DNA of 64,000 nt from Haladaptatus sp. R4 (GTDB taxonomy: Archaea; Halobacteriota; Halobacteria; Halobacteriales; Haladaptataceae), in assembly GCF_001625445.1 (NCBI RefSeq), contig NZ_LWHG01000011.1:248001-312000 (forward strand). Reading direction: 5' to 3'. Of this stretch, positions 1 to 8,200 are shown piece after piece. The notes beneath the pieces are model-generated. The model did no database searches. It had not been told where the DNA came from and was given only the letters and a program-made list of their open reading frames with translations. The stretch's first letter is position 1. Every line of letters starts with the position of its first letter. A program made the translations under genes and the position numbers.

Positions 1-70
1 GCTCACTCATTGTTCCCCCGACATGGTACGGCGTACGCCCCCCACCCGCAAAGGACTGTCCACCCGTGGG

Positions 71-526
71 TTATCCGCCGCCCCAGAAGTTGTCCCGACT
101 TCCAAGGCGTTCCCGCTCACGTCGACTCTTCCGACGGTCGTCTTTGGCGCTCGGTCTTTCCTCCTCGTCCCCTTCTTCTTCCTCTTCCGGGTCCATCGGC
201 AACCGTTCGATCGGGTCCGCGAGCGCGTGGTTCCCCTTCACGTTCGTGATCTTCACCTTGGCGCGTGCATCGGGGAGGATGCCATCGACGAGAACGATGA
301 AGCCATCCTCCGTTCGACCCACACCCGACCCGCTCTCGTGAATGTCGTCGATTTCCACGACGACTTCCTCGCCCGGTTGCACGGGCGCGGTTTTCAGTTC
401 CCGAATCGGTTGGTTGTAGTGATTGCACCACTCCGCGCCCCCGCGGTCCCCGTAATGGTGGCACCCCATTCCGTTGATTCGCTCTTCGAAACTGGGGCAG
501 TGGTCGGCGAGTGGACAGTCCGGCAT
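71..526 (-). CDS. TRAM-domain protein with N-terminal cysteine cluster
   Basis: A 151-residue protein. Residues about 45-110 form a TRAM domain (a small OB-like RNA-binding fold, with the run from PGEEVVVEIDD to GNHALADP). TRAM domains are known in tRNA/rRNA modifying enzymes and in small archaeal proteins proposed to be RNA chaperones. The N terminus carries C4, C10, C22 and C34, a possible zinc or iron-sulfur site. The tail from about residue 111 is a highly charged Glu/Arg/Lys stretch, likely disordered. The start codon at 526 precedes the first cysteine of the cluster. It is divergent from the acetyltransferase at 820. The target RNA is unknown. Confidence 0.85.
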   Translation of the reverse strand: MPDCPLADHCPSFEERINGMGCHHYGDRGGAEWCNHYNQPIRELKTAPVQPGEEVVVEIDDIHESGSGVGRTEDGFIVLVDGILPDARAKVKITNVKGNHALADPIERLPMDPEEEEEGDEEERPSAKDDRRKSRRERERLGSRDNFWGGG

Positions 527-563
527 GCTTCAGGCTATAGCGGCGCGTGCCTAAACACTTCCG

Positions 564-751
564 CAACCTTTTGCCGCGGTCGGTAGGCCGAAGGCGCGCG
601 ATTTGCGCGCCTTCGGCCAGCCTCCCTGGCAAAAGGTTGATCGAAAGCCTTCTTCCTCCCACCGGAAGACCTCCGGTCTTCCGTGCTCCCACTCGCTTCG
701 CTCGCGGGAACGATGGTCGGTCGTCGGCCCGGAAAATCTTCGATTTTCCGG
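564..751. repeat. Nested and serial perfect palindromes in a divergent intergenic region
   Basis: Between the TRAM gene and the acetyltransferase lie an outer inverted repeat, CAACCTTTTGCC at 564-575 with its complement at 628-639, and an inner perfect 14-bp palindrome, GGCCGAAGGCGCGC at 586-599 with its complement at 605-618 around the loop gattt. Downstream are a 9-bp hairpin at 663-683 (loop tcc) and a 10-bp hairpin, CCGGAAAATC / GATTTTCCGG, at 729-751 (loop ttc). No open frame here looks haloarchaeal. The structures sit upstream of two divergent genes, so they are not simple terminators. Confidence 0.8.
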
Positions 752-819
752 AGAAACACCGGCGACTGGCGGCTCTGTCACCGGTCGATTTAATGTGGGT
801 GTAGCCCAGTGAAGAGCAT

Positions 820-1287
820 GTGAACCCGTCCATTCGAAGCGCAAGGGAGGGTGATGCCCCGCAGTTGGTCGAACTGTATCGCCGGTCGTACGCGGAGAAC
901 GCGAAGATTGGTTTTCCGTCGAGTATCCTCGATTGTGACGAGGGAACCATCGAACAGTGGATTCGGAACCGAACGGTGTTCGTCGCCACTCACGACGAGG
1001 AATTCATCGGCGCTGTCCAACTGATTCCCCGTCCCGAGTGGGAACTTCCCGAAATCGGTCGCCTCGCCGTCAACCCCGACTGGCAGGAGCAGGGAATCGG
1101 CAGGACCCTGCTCGAATCGGCGGAAGAACACGTGAAGTCGGAGGGATGGGGAACGGTTCGTCTTCGAACGCTCTCGGACCACCCCTTCCTCGAAGACTGG
1201 TATCGTCGATGTGGCTACGAACGAGTCGGCGTGCAACGACTCGATAACCGTCCGTACGACGCTCCGATACTGGAGAAGAAACTGTAA
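820..1287 (+). CDS. GNAT-family N-acetyltransferase
   Basis: A 155-residue single-domain GNAT acetyltransferase. The acetyl-CoA pyrophosphate loop is visible as QEQGIG at residues 89-94, following the beta-strand IGRLAVNPDW. The C-terminal part (FLEDWYRRCGYERVG) matches the last helix and strand of the fold. The substrate cannot be told from sequence; the family modifies small amines, peptides or protein N termini. The start is GTG at 820, the only start that gives a complete fold. It is followed by a palindromic intergenic block. Confidence 0.85.
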   Translation: MNPSIRSAREGDAPQLVELYRRSYAENAKIGFPSSILDCDEGTIEQWIRNRTVFVATHDEEFIGAVQLIPRPEWELPEIGRLAVNPDWQEQGIGRTLLESAEEHVKSEGWGTVRLRTLSDHPFLEDWYRRCGYERVGVQRLDNRPYDAPILEKKL

Positions 1288-1306
1288 CACCTTCTGGCGA
1301 AATCAC

Positions 1307-1334
1307 GCCAACGGCGTCCGCTCCACGACCTGCC
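1307..1334 (-). repeat. Duplicated remnant of the 3' end of the radical SAM gene
   Basis: The minus strand encodes QVVERTPLA and a stop, the same last nine residues as the radical SAM gene whose 3' end lies at 1543-1570. About 25 of 28 bases agree, and the differences within the nine codons and stop are synonymous or stop-neutral. The two copies flank a roughly 208-bp palindrome-bearing block. The rest of the gene is not present next to this copy, so it is a remnant or recombination scar. Confidence 0.75.
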
Positions 1335-1397
1335 ACATCCACCTTTTTACTTCGTCGGGTCAGCAAAGCTGACCACTCCTCGCAAAAATCTGCGCCT

Positions 1398-1522
1398 GGA
1401 GAGCTTTGCTCTCCCGAGCCATCCGTTCGCTCCTTCGTCGCTCACGGAGAGACCAAAAACTCCCCGCTCGCTCACGACTCACTGCGTTCGCCGTTCGTCT
1501 TGCGAGGCGCTTTGCGCCTCGC
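1398..1522. repeat. Stem-loop block between duplicated gene ends
   Basis: It contains GGAGAGC-ttt-GCTCTCC at 1398-1414 and GCGAGGCGC-ttt-GCGCCTCGC at 1502-1522, with short self-complementary runs of the CTCGCTTCGCTCG type between them. Loops are three bases, as in the other palindromic blocks at 564-751 and 4862-5080. It lies 3' of two convergent genes, so a terminator role is possible, but the number of stems exceeds what termination needs. Confidence 0.65.
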
Positions 1523-1538
1523 GTCGCTCGCGGGAAAC

Positions 1539-2534
1539 TCAGGCCAACGGCGTCCGTTCCACGACTTGACCATCGTACGTCGGATACTGCTCCACGATTT
1601 CGCCCTTCTCCACGTCGCCTTCCTCTATCATCTCTTCGAGCAACCACCACGCGACTTCGATGTGCTCGGATTTGACGGTGTAGAACTCCTCGGGGACGCC
1701 GAGTGCTGCGAACTCTCCTTCGTCCGCCCACGTCTTTCCGTAAATCAGGGTACCGTCGTCGGTCACGTCGTCGAACTCGCGGCGAATCTGACGGGCCATT
1801 CGCTTGAGGCGGTTGCGGTGCTGAGCGGCGTCCTTGAACACCGAAGTGCAAAAGTACGTCCGCGGGTGGTCACCCATCACGTCGAGGATTTTCTCCTTGG
1901 AGCCATCGACGGCGGACATGTGGCCCTCCTGCAGTTCGAACCCTTCGGCCTGCATTCTGCGGTAGTTGCCTTGGGACATCTCGAACTCGTTGACGTTGCA
2001 GAACTCCGCCGCGCCCTCGTCGAGGAAGTCGAGGAACTCCTCCTCGGCGCGGATTCCCGGAATCTCGAACGCGGGGGTGAGTCCCTCCTCACGGGCGATG
2101 TAGAGGATGTCCTCCCATTCCGTTCCGTGCAGTTCTCCCCACTGTTCGTACGGCGGGTGGAATCGAATCTCGTCCAATCCGGCCTCCGACAGTCGACGCA
2201 TGTTTTCCCGCCCGCCCGTGATTCCGGTGTAGAGGTGCGTGTGGTGGTCCTCGCCGAACTCGTCCTTCAACAGCGAGAGGTACCGACAGGTCTTGTTCAT
2301 CGCCTCCTGTGGTTCGCCACCAGTGATGGACGTGCCGAGCGCGTTCATGCGCTTTGCCTCCGTAATCACGTCCTCGTCGTCCTCGACGAGTCGCTCGTTG
2401 GCGTACACGTCGGTGACGTTCTTCCGGTTTTCACCGAGGGGGCAGTAAAAACAGTCGCGCTGGTCGCAGTAGCCGTAGACGAAGAGAACCATCTTGCCAC
2501 CTTTGGCACACTGTTCACAGCCCTTGGAAATCAT
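1539..2534 (-). CDS. Radical SAM protein, COG2108-like (pyruvate-formate-lyase-activase related)
   Basis: A 331-residue radical SAM protein. The cluster-binding cysteines are C23, C28 and C31 (GYCDQRDCFYCPLGE), giving CX4CX2C rather than the usual CX3CX2C. An extra pair, C6 and C9, lies at the N terminus. SITGGEP is the SAM-binding GGE motif and follows at the expected place. It resembles the archaeal group annotated as related to pyruvate formate-lyase activating enzymes, whose reaction is unknown. Its last codons are duplicated at 1307-1334. Confidence 0.85.
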   Translation of the reverse strand: MISKGCEQCAKGGKMVLFVYGYCDQRDCFYCPLGENRKNVTDVYANERLVEDDEDVITEAKRMNALGTSITGGEPQEAMNKTCRYLSLLKDEFGEDHHTHLYTGITGGRENMRRLSEAGLDEIRFHPPYEQWGELHGTEWEDILYIAREEGLTPAFEIPGIRAEEEFLDFLDEGAAEFCNVNEFEMSQGNYRRMQAEGFELQEGHMSAVDGSKEKILDVMGDHPRTYFCTSVFKDAAQHRNRLKRMARQIRREFDDVTDDGTLIYGKTWADEGEFAALGVPEEFYTVKSEHIEVAWWLLEEMIEEGDVEKGEIVEQYPTYDGQVVERTPLA

Positions 2535-2588
2535 TCGTTGTACCGTTTTGCCCGTCGAGCCTCAAAAAGCGTGCGAATTACGCTACTC

Positions 2589-3476
2589 TCAGCCACAGAC
2601 AGTCATGAGCAGGCTGTTCACCATCGACATCACCGCGTTTTCGTTCTCCTCGAAGACGTGCTGACCGTGTGCGCTCCCATCGACCATTTGGTAGCGTTTC
2701 GGATTCGACGCGGCCTTCTGCATCTTCTTCGTCGTCTGTACGTACCGCTGGTCGTCGCCCTTGGCCACGACGAACAGCTTCCAGCCCTGCATTTCGCCCG
2801 CGGAATCCACGCCGCTCCCGGGAGCGAGTGCGAGCGTCCCGGCGACCGGCACCGACTTCGCCCGTGCGTTCGCCCGAACGACCGCATCCGCACCGGCACC
2901 GGCACCGACGAGGACGACGTTTTTCACGCCGACCCGTTTGCGGAGGTACTGACTTGCGGCGAGGACGTACCCCGGTGCCGTGCTGGTGTCGTCCAAGTTC
3001 AGACCGATGAGCAGGCACGTGTAGCCCCTGTTCGCCAGTTCCTTCGCCTCCGGGAGCCAGTCCTTCCTGTCGAAGCCGGTGTCGTGTGCGAACACGATGC
3101 CACAGTTACCATCGCCCACCAACGTCCCGTGAACCGTCGCTCCGCTTTGGGTGGTGAACTGAACGTCGCCACCGCCCTTCGGTGGCGCCGTTCCGGTCGT
3201 CGTTTCCTCGCCCGTTTCCTGAGTGGTGGTTTCCGACGTCGTTTCCTCGTCCGTCGCGGAGTTCGTACTCGTCTCCGTTCCGGATCCTGTCTCCGTCGTT
3301 CCCGTTCCCGTTCCCGTTCCAGTTCCTGGCTTCGTCGTTTCGGTCGTTCGCTTACCGTCGGTCGTTCCGGTGCTCTTCGTTTCCTTTTCACCGCCGGACG
3401 AACAGCCAGCGAGTGTCGCCGTCGCTGCGACTCCGACCGCTCGGAGGAGACGGCGCCGTGTCGGCGTTTCGCTCAT
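2589..3476 (-). CDS. Twin-arginine lipoprotein with alpha/beta-hydrolase fold, catalytic serine absent
   Basis: A 295-residue exported lipoprotein. RRR at 7-9 followed by a hydrophobic stretch and LAGC with lipid-accepting C25 make a Tat lipobox. Residues 26-100 are a Thr/Gly/Glu linker with a (GT)n run near 51-60. From about 103 the sequence follows a dienelactone-hydrolase-like fold (IVFAHDTGFDRKDW, then GYTCLLIGLNLDD). The nucleophile elbow, normally GxSxG, reads GAGAG at 191-195, so the catalytic Ser is replaced by Ala. It may bind rather than hydrolyse a ligand. It is divergent from the DUF373 gene. Confidence 0.8.
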   Translation of the reverse strand: MSETPTRRRLLRAVGVAATATLAGCSSGGEKETKSTGTTDGKRTTETTKPGTGTGTGTGTTETGSGTETSTNSATDEETTSETTTQETGEETTTGTAPPKGGGDVQFTTQSGATVHGTLVGDGNCGIVFAHDTGFDRKDWLPEAKELANRGYTCLLIGLNLDDTSTAPGYVLAASQYLRKRVGVKNVVLVGAGAGADAVVRANARAKSVPVAGTLALAPGSGVDSAGEMQGWKLFVVAKGDDQRYVQTTKKMQKAASNPKRYQMVDGSAHGQHVFEENENAVMSMVNSLLMTVCG

Positions 3477-3675
3477 TGGTCGAACACTCCTTCCGGGGGG
3501 GTTAATTATACGCGAGCTAATGTCGGTCGCCCAACGAGCGAACTACCGTTTACACCGTTTTCGGACGCTCTCGAACTGTTTCTGTCACTTCGATTTCCGT
3601 CGATTTTGAGACTTCGATCGTCGTTTTCTCGCCGTTCCCGAAAACAGTTAACCGTCGGACGCGTACGCACCGCCA

Positions 3676-4775
3676 ATGCTGCTGGTGTTGTGTGTGGATC
3701 TCGACGACGACCTCGGCCGAAAGACTGGCTTCGATACGCCGGTCGTCGGTCGGGACGAAGTCGAGGCCGCCGCCGTCGCGCTCGCCACCGCAGACCCCGA
3801 GGACAGCGACGTGAACGTCATGTTCGAGGGCGTCCACCTCTACGACCGAATCCAATCCGACGAGAGCGTCGAAGTCGCAATCGTCACCGGCAACGAGGGG
3901 AGCGACATCAGCGCCAACCGGAAAGTCGGCGAGGAAGTGGACACCGTGTTGGCGAGCATCAACACCAGCGAGGAGATCACGACCGTCATCGTCACCGACG
4001 GGGCACAGGACGAGAGCGTCATCCCGGTCATCCGTTCGCGTATTCCCGTGGACGCGTCCGCCGCGTCGTCGTCCGACAGGCACAGGATTTGGAGTCGATG
4101 TACTACACCATCAAGCAGGTGCTGGACGACCCCGAAACCCGCGGGACGATCCTCGTCCCGCTTGGCATCCTGATGCTCATCTACCCCCTCGCGCTCGCGG
4201 CCGACCGACTCGGCATGCCCGGCGGGGCCGTGTTCGGCGGGACGTCCGCCCTCCTCGGACTCTACATCCTCTTCCGTGGTCTGGGCCTCGAACGGTTGGT
4301 CGACCGCTTCGCCGAGAAAACCCGGGCGAGCCTCTACTCCGGTCGCGTGACGCTCATCACCTACGTCGTCGCCGCCGCGCTGCTCGTCATCGGTGGCGTC
4401 AGCGGCGTCAACACCCTCGATTCCATTCAACACCAGAACGGCGGTCACAGCCTAGGCGCGCTTCGCGTCCTCGCGGCGCTCATCTACGGCGCAGTCGTCT
4501 GGTTCTCGGCCGCCGGAATCACCTCCAGCCTCGGCCAGATCACCGACGAATACCTCGCCGACGATTTCAAGTGGCGCTACCTCAACGCGCCGTTCTACGT
4601 CCTCGCGATCGGCGGCGTCCTCTACGCCGTCAGCGCGTACTTCCTCAGCCGCGCCTCGCTCGAATTCCTCGCCGGGATGCTCACCGCCGGAACCCTGCTC
4701 GGCCTGACGAGCACCCTCATCTTCGCCATCGCCGAATCGCGCTATTCGAGGTCAGGACGGGCGCGAGCGAGTTAG
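3676..4775 (+). pseudogene. DUF373 membrane protein, interrupted by one frame break
   Basis: The N-terminal part (MLLVLCVDLDDDLG) is read from 3676. At about 4053-4056 the frame changes and continues as VRRVVVRQAQDLESMYYTIKQVL, then a multi-helix membrane region to 4775. Adding one base restores a single 366-residue frame. DUF373 is a conserved archaeal family: a cytoplasmic N-terminal domain followed by about five or six membrane segments; function unknown. The sequence around the break (gtggacgcgtcc) suggests loss of one G. It may be a sequence error rather than a dead gene. Confidence 0.8.
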
Positions 4776-5253
4776 GATTTCGGTTTCTGCAACCGCGTCC
4801 AGACTGTTTCTACGATTTCGCCCATCCAAGTGGCGCGCGCTGCCGCGGTGGCGAGGTCAGCGAGGTTTCGAAAAACCTCTGGGTGAACGGTGTAATTGCC
4901 GAGCAACGCTCGGCAGTCAGCCGGACGAAGTCCGGCGAAATTGCCAAGCGTTGCTTGGCGGTCAACCGGACGGAGTCCGGTGAAACCGCGAACCAGCGGT
5001 CCAGCCGAATCGTCGCGGAAAATACGTGCGAGGTCTTCGCGAGCGGTAGCGAGCGAACGGCTCATCAGAGCGAAGCTCTGACGGTGGATGAGTGAGCGAC
5101 CGGAGGGAGCGAAGGAATCGGCTGGGGAGGCGTGTGGCCTGTTGCGGTGTGGTTTCATTGCCCCCGCTATTTGTAGTCACAGTAAAATCAGCACTCTCTC
5201 GTAACGACTGGCCGTTTAAAACCACTAAAGCGCGAAAACCCAACTACCGATCT
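4776..5253. repeat. Stem-loop array with a 45-bp tandem repeat between convergent genes
   Basis: Two 45-bp units, 4894-4938 and 4939-4983, each hold two hairpins: GCCGAGC/GCTCGGC then CCGGAC/GTCCGG in unit 1, and GCCAAGC/GCTTGGC then CCGGAC/GTCCGG in unit 2. The first stem differs by a paired G-C to A-T change, so pairing is kept. Other stems are GAGGTTT-cgaa-AAACCTC (4862-4879) and CAGAGC-gaa-GCTCTG (5066-5080). A 128-codon minus-strand frame (4772-5158) crosses the array and would encode a 15-residue repeat. It is not acidic like its neighbours and I do not call it as a gene. Confidence 0.75.
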
Positions 5254-8200
5254 CTACATGAAGTCCGCGATTCCGGACTGTTTGTTCTTGTCGTTCTCGA
5301 ACACGCTCTCCAGCGAGCGCTCCAGGATCCGCAACCGTTGTTTGGTGTACTCGCGGCAGTCGTACTCCTCGGCGACCTGAATCGCGGTGTCCATGTACTT
5401 GTTCACCGAGCCTTGGTGCACCGTCAGGTTCACCCGGCCGCCGCACTCCCGGCAGTCGCCGGAGAGGGGCATTCGCCGATACTTCACGCCGCAGTCGAGA
5501 CACCGGGTTTCCTGCCGCGAGAACGCACGAAGGTTCCCGATGAGGTCCGGCAGGAAGTGCCCCTCGATGACCCGCTCGGCCACGTCCGTCTCATCGACTG
5601 CACGCGTCTTCCGGGCCAGTTCCAACTGGGCATTCATCTTGTCCATCATCGACCCGAGCGTCTTGTACGCCGAGAGGTCCGGCCCGAGCGCGATGTTCGA
5701 GGTGTCGTGCGTGTGCCGGAAGCCGGTGTACTCGCGGTCGGTGCCCAGATACTCCTCCGCGATGGTGATGTCCACGTCCTCCGGGTCCGCCATCTCCAGC
5801 GTCGCCTCGTAGAACTCGCGGGGATACCGGTCCACGATGTCCATGTTGTGCGCCTCGTCGTCGATCTCCGAGGGGTCGATGCGCGAGGACATCACCAGCG
5901 GCGCGTCCATCTGCCCCCCGCGCTTGTCCGGCAGGAACTCCTTCGAGAAGTTGAGCAGGCCGTCCATCAGGAGCATTACGCAGTCCTCGTCGCCGTCGCA
6001 CTGCTTCGTCGCAATTCCGTTTGCGACGAGATTATGCGTATCCCGGACGGTGACGCAGTAGGTGTTCGAAACCTCCGACTGGACGATTTCGACTCGCGTT
6101 ACTTCGTCACGTTCGAAGGAACCCCCGTCCGCCACTGCTCCTGTATTTGCCCTTCCTGCCGAGAAACCGGAATTCACACCGCCGAGGAATCCAGGAACTG
6201 AAGTACCGACCTCCAACTCTCGTGCTTCGATTTCTTCGAGATCGTTCCCGTTCCACTGAACCATCGAATGGTCGGGAGTCACCGTAATTTCCCGTCCGCT
6301 TCGAGTTTCGATTTCGACTAGATGGTTCGGTGCTGGATGTTTCGAAACCGCTTCGATGGGCTTCCGAACGACGTTCCCATCCTCGTCTATCGACGGCACC
6401 AACACCTCACAATCCAGTTCTTGGACGAGAGTGCCGAAATCATCCGTTCGCGGCTCTTCCAACCGCTTCTCGACCAACTGTCGAATTTCGTCGTATCGCC
6501 ACTCCTCGTCCTCATCTCGATACCAGACCTTGGTTTTCGGATGGAAGCAGTTGCGCCGCTTCGCCGCGTGGAAGTACGGATGTGCGTACCCCACCGCCGC
6601 GCTGGTGAAGCCGATGACGCGGCCGACGACGGCGGCGGAGGTGTGGGGTGCCATCCCGAAGACGAGTTCGCCGACCAAGTCTTCCCGTTCGTCCATCTCG
6701 TAGAACGGTTCGAGTCCGTAGTAGTCTTCGAGGAGTTGGTCCACGAACTCGGCGGTCTTGAGCAGGTGGACGGCCGCGCCGTCCGAGAGGACGATGTCCT
6801 GTACACGCAACTCGACCAGTTGGTCGTCGTGTTGGAGCGGTTCGCCGTGGATGTCCTCCTCGTAGCCGAGCGCGCGGAGTTGGTCGGCTTCCACGTCCAG
6901 TTCGGACGGCCTGACGGACGTGACCGGCAGGTCGGTCATGTCGTAGCGAATCGTTCCGTCCTTGAACGCGCTCACGTCGTGTTTCGCCCGGAGAACGCCT
7001 TTCTCGATGGGTTCGGGCGTTTTGTGCGCCGAGGTGAGTCCCTTGACGCCTTTGAGCGTATCGAAGACGTTCGAGCGCTCGCCGACCGATTCGAGCGCGT
7101 TTCGGAACTCGTCGTTCATCTCGATGGGTTGCCATTCGACGCTGGTCGCCTCGACTTCACACCGCGGGCACTCTGCCCGACCCGCTTGGTCGGGTTCGAC
7201 CCTCGTTTCACAGTCGGGACATCTGTACACCGGATACGTGTTGCCGCCACACTCCGGGCACTGGCATTTGAACGTCTCCTCGCCGCAGTCCTCACACTCG
7301 CGTTGTCCGATTTGGACTTCGATTCGTCCGCGCTTCCCGGACATCCCTTCCGTGTGGGTCGCGGCTTTCGCCACGTCGCGCTGGTCGCCGCCAGCCTCGC
7401 CGAGCGGGAAGAGCGTGTGGACCGCGGGACTCATCTCGCGTTTTTCGGACTTCTCGGGGCGGCCCATTCGGTTCCCGATGCGAGTGGGTGCGCGCTCACG
7501 GACCTCGAACGGGGCGACTTCGCTGACCGCTTGGATGGCGTTGTCCCCCGGTTCGTCCTCGCCCCACTTGCGAGCGTCCTGTGTTAGTGTATCCCACGCA
7601 CGCGTAAGGTCATCAATATCGATCCCCAGCGACCGAACGAACGGTTTCCACACCGGTATCTCGATATCCTCGCCCTGTCTGTGCTGAACGAGGAGGTGTT
7701 CGAGCGCCGTTCGAACCGTTTCGGTGTTCGAAACGACGAGGGTTCCGTCCCGTATTCCTCCCGCTTCGACGGCCTCCGCCAGTGCCTCGAACTCGGCGAC
7801 CGAGATGTCGTGCCAGAGATGGGTGTACTTCGGGTGGAGCGGCGCGTCGTATTCGGTCGCCCAGTCGAGCGCTTCCTCGGGAGATGGGTCTTCGAGGTCG
7901 ATACGTGGGTTATCACGCATCGCCTGCACGTTCGCACCGGCGTGTTCGAAATCCTGTACCCACCACTCGAAGACGTAGGACGCGGGGGGGAGCGGGTGGT
8001 TGTTCTCGACGAACTCGCCGTAGTTGACCAGATACTCCCCGAGATCGATGATCTCCACGACGCCGTTACGAACTTCGAGGGCTTCGTCGGTGTCGTCGAT
8101 TCGGCGCACGTCACCGTTCGCCAACTTGACTGTCGGTCCTTCGATGGTATCGACGGGGATGACGCCGCCCGCCTTCCCGGGGCGTTCGGTCTTTATCTGC

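Noticed and set aside
1-10. Possible start (ATG AGT GAG) of a further minus-strand gene after the TRAM gene, with a GGGGG run six bases upstream
   Set aside because: Only three codons are inside the window, too few to support a gene.
3280-3340. Simple-sequence repeat (cccgtt runs) as a repeat element
   Set aside because: It is the coding sequence for the Gly-Thr linker of the lipoprotein.
1500-4775. Very long plus-strand open frame of about 1091 codons
   Set aside because: Most of it is the antisense shadow of the radical SAM and lipoprotein genes; only its last part is real, as the continuation of the DUF373 protein after a frame break.
4772-5158. 128-codon minus-strand frame across the stem-loop array
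   Set aside because: It is open, but rich in Arg, Leu and Ala, not acidic, and its repeat is explained by the DNA repeat whose period is a multiple of three. It also overlaps the end of the DUF373 gene.
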